A stretch of DNA of 6,758 nt from Candidatus Poseidonia sp. (GTDB lineage: Archaea; Thermoplasmatota; Poseidoniia; Poseidoniales; Poseidoniaceae): the NCBI GenBank assembly GCA_023254365.1, contig JALRLQ010000080.1:1-6758 (forward strand). The letters are read 5' to 3'. This document shows positions 5,716-6,758 of the stretch, piece by piece; within the stretch, counting starts at the first letter, position 1; every line of letters starts with the position of its first letter. Below the pieces are notes generated by a model. The model had not been told where the DNA came from. It was given only the letters and a program-made list of their open reading frames with translations, and did no database searches. A program made the translations under genes and the position numbers.

Positions 5716-6561
5716 ATGCACAAATCTGCTTCGACATCCCGCATTGCGCTCCTCACGCTGGTGGGCGTCTTGCTGCTCCTCCCCACGCTCGCTTCGTCGT
5801 ATCACGGCGGCATCGGCGGCGCTCAATCCCACCAAGGTTCAACCGGGCAAGTCGACATCGCCGATGTGGCAAAAACCGGGTGCCTCTGCCACAACGAAGT
5901 TGCCGACAACACCGTTCAGGTCATTCTTGACGACGTGCCCTACGGGTGGGTAGCAGGCGAGACCTACACCTTCCAGCTCCAACTCATCGGTGGCCCCACG
6001 TCATCTGGCCCGTACTACGGCGGCTTCTCCATGCGAGTCTCCCTTGGAACCCTTGCCAGTGCAGAGGGTCAGAACTGGGAAATTGACGGTGCTCTTGACG
6101 AACAATCGCTCACTCACACCGAAGCTTCTTCGGCCAACGAGGACCGAGCATGGGTCATTGAATGGACGGCTCCTGCAGATGCTGGTGCCGGTGAAGTGAA
6201 CTTCTGGATCGTCGGCAACTCCGTGAACGGTGACCAAGTTCCCGGCGTCGAAGACCGATGGAACCAACTGAATTTTGCTCTCTACGAAGGCGATGCATCG
6301 ACCACCGCCATGGGCACCCGAACCTTGTTTGCCGGTGATGGCAATGTGAGCCCTCCCGAGCCTGCCCACCACGGCGTTGACCTGCATCACATGGGTGCCA
6401 AACTGCGCGCCCACTGGCTCGGACTGCTCGGGTTTGGAGCCGTCATTGGCGTGATTATTTTCGCCGGCCTCTTGCTCCGCTACGGCTTTTCAACCTCTTA
6501 CGAAGGGCGCACCAACCAACTGCGACTTCGCTACAAACTCATGCGACGAGGTGATCAATGA
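5716..6561 (+). CDS. Exported, C-terminally anchored protein with CxCH motif (choice-of-anchor V/reeler-like)
   Basis: A 281-residue protein. Residues 1-28 form a signal peptide (basic start, hydrophobic core ALLTLVGVLLLLPTLA, cleavage near SS-YHG). The mature protein begins with a His/Gly-rich segment, then KTGCLCHN (53-60) and a beta-rich domain (~65-192). The order 'KTG-x-CH, V-x-Y-x-AGETYTF-x-(hydrophobic), GGFSMRVS, GTL' matches my memory of choice-of-anchor V/reeler-type domains, where a cysteine pair plus His precedes a beta sandwich. The motif here is C-x-C-H, one residue shorter than the CxxCH of c-type cytochromes. A His-rich stretch (218-233, HHGVDLHHMGAKLRAH) leads into one membrane helix (~235-257) and a basic cytoplasmic tail (~260-281). 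The topology is external domain, single anchor. The stop overlaps the next start as ATGA. A heme or metal role is inference only. Confidence 0.87.
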   Translation: MHKSASTSRIALLTLVGVLLLLPTLASSYHGGIGGAQSHQGSTGQVDIADVAKTGCLCHNEVADNTVQVILDDVPYGWVAGETYTFQLQLIGGPTSSGPYYGGFSMRVSLGTLASAEGQNWEIDGALDEQSLTHTEASSANEDRAWVIEWTAPADAGAGEVNFWIVGNSVNGDQVPGVEDRWNQLNFALYEGDASTTAMGTRTLFAGDGNVSPPEPAHHGVDLHHMGAKLRAHWLGLLGFGAVIGVIIFAGLLLRYGFSTSYEGRTNQLRLRYKLMRRGDQ

Positions 6562-6758
6562 TGGATGACACAATCACCACGCTCTTGCGAGGGGTTGCCG
6601 ATGGAAGCATCAGCGTCGATGACGCCCGCACTGCGCTTGAGGGGGCAGAACTCACCGAGGACCAAATGACCTCGGCCATCGACCATGGTGTGTTCAATGT
6701 CGCCGAACCTGGGACCATTGTGAGCGCATCCCTTGCACCTTCTGGAGGCTCGTACCTC
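6558..6758 (+). CDS. Partial protein of unknown function, translationally coupled to the CxCH gene
   Basis: The frame opens at ATG 6558, overlapping the upstream TGA as ATGA, and stays open through the 67 codons to the window end; a second ATG follows at 6561. The visible part, MMDDTITTLLRGVADGSIS and on, is an acidic helical segment with the pattern 'LL-x-G-x-IS-x-DDAR-x-AL', followed by ELTEDQMTSAIDHGVFNV and a Ser/Gly-rich stretch. A 'GxISxEEA' helical start appears in many unrelated proteins (for example LarB-like proteins and short helical bundles), so I do not name it. The 4-base overlap with the preceding stop implies reinitiation by the same ribosomes and suggests a job tied to the anchored CxCH protein. 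It is truncated at the 3' end by the window. Confidence 0.8.
   Translation, partial: MMDDTITTLLRGVADGSISVDDARTALEGAELTEDQMTSAIDHGVFNVAEPGTIVSASLAPSGGSYL

Noticed and set aside
5524..5835. Extension of the TPR protein upstream of ATG 5523
   Set aside because: The extension would run through the AT-rich divergent promoter and into the signal-peptide region of the opposite-strand gene; it has no TPR pattern.
1..6758. Mobile elements, CRISPR arrays, integrase sites next to the tRNA
   Set aside because: No transposase or integrase motifs, no repeated spacer pattern, and no duplicate of the tRNA 3' end within the window.

Overview
The window looks like a compact chromosomal segment from a euryarchaeon. 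A planktonic Thermoplasmatota lineage such as Marine Group II (Poseidoniales) is my best guess, but this is inferred from gene content and not proven. The archaeal signs are a tRNA-Lys without encoded CCA, an Mtq2/HemK2-type methyltransferase, an RNase P protein resembling Pop5/Rnp2, TATA-like boxes upstream of starts, few Shine-Dalgarno sequences, and small membrane-anchored proteins with beta-rich ectodomains. There is no sign of insertion sequences, phage, CRISPR or recent transfer, and the sequence is evenly moderate-to-high in GC.

Layout. (1) 64-137, minus: tRNA-Lys(UUU). A TATA-like box on the same strand lies about 45 bases upstream. (2) 335-1819, plus: a single protein joining an Mtq2/HemK2-like glutamine N5-methyltransferase to a biotin protein ligase. 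The 197 bases between the tRNA and this gene hold only promoter-like sequence. (3) 2774-1781, minus: a probable RNase P subunit followed by a small two-helix membrane protein whose 3' end overlaps the fusion gene tail-to-tail by 39 bp. (4) 2857-4263, plus: a roughly 10-helix membrane protein with a long acidic tail, divergent from the RNase P gene. (5) 5523-4260, minus: a short TPR protein, then after 22 bp a divergent FtsZ-family protein. The FtsZ-like stop codon is interlocked with that of the 10-helix protein. (6) 5716-6561, plus: an exported, C-terminally anchored protein with a C-x-C-H motif, resembling choice-of-anchor V/reeler-like proteins. It is translationally coupled by an ATGA overlap to a gene that runs off the window at 6758.

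How the genes may work together. The window is a string of short, mostly independent transcription units and not one pathway. The two pairs most likely to be functionally linked are the TPR protein with the FtsZ-like protein, and the anchored CxCH protein with its coupled downstream partner. The most unusual items are the methyltransferase-biotin ligase fusion and the FtsZ homologue, which keeps the catalytic T7 loop but has lost several nucleotide-pocket signatures and the C-terminal tail.
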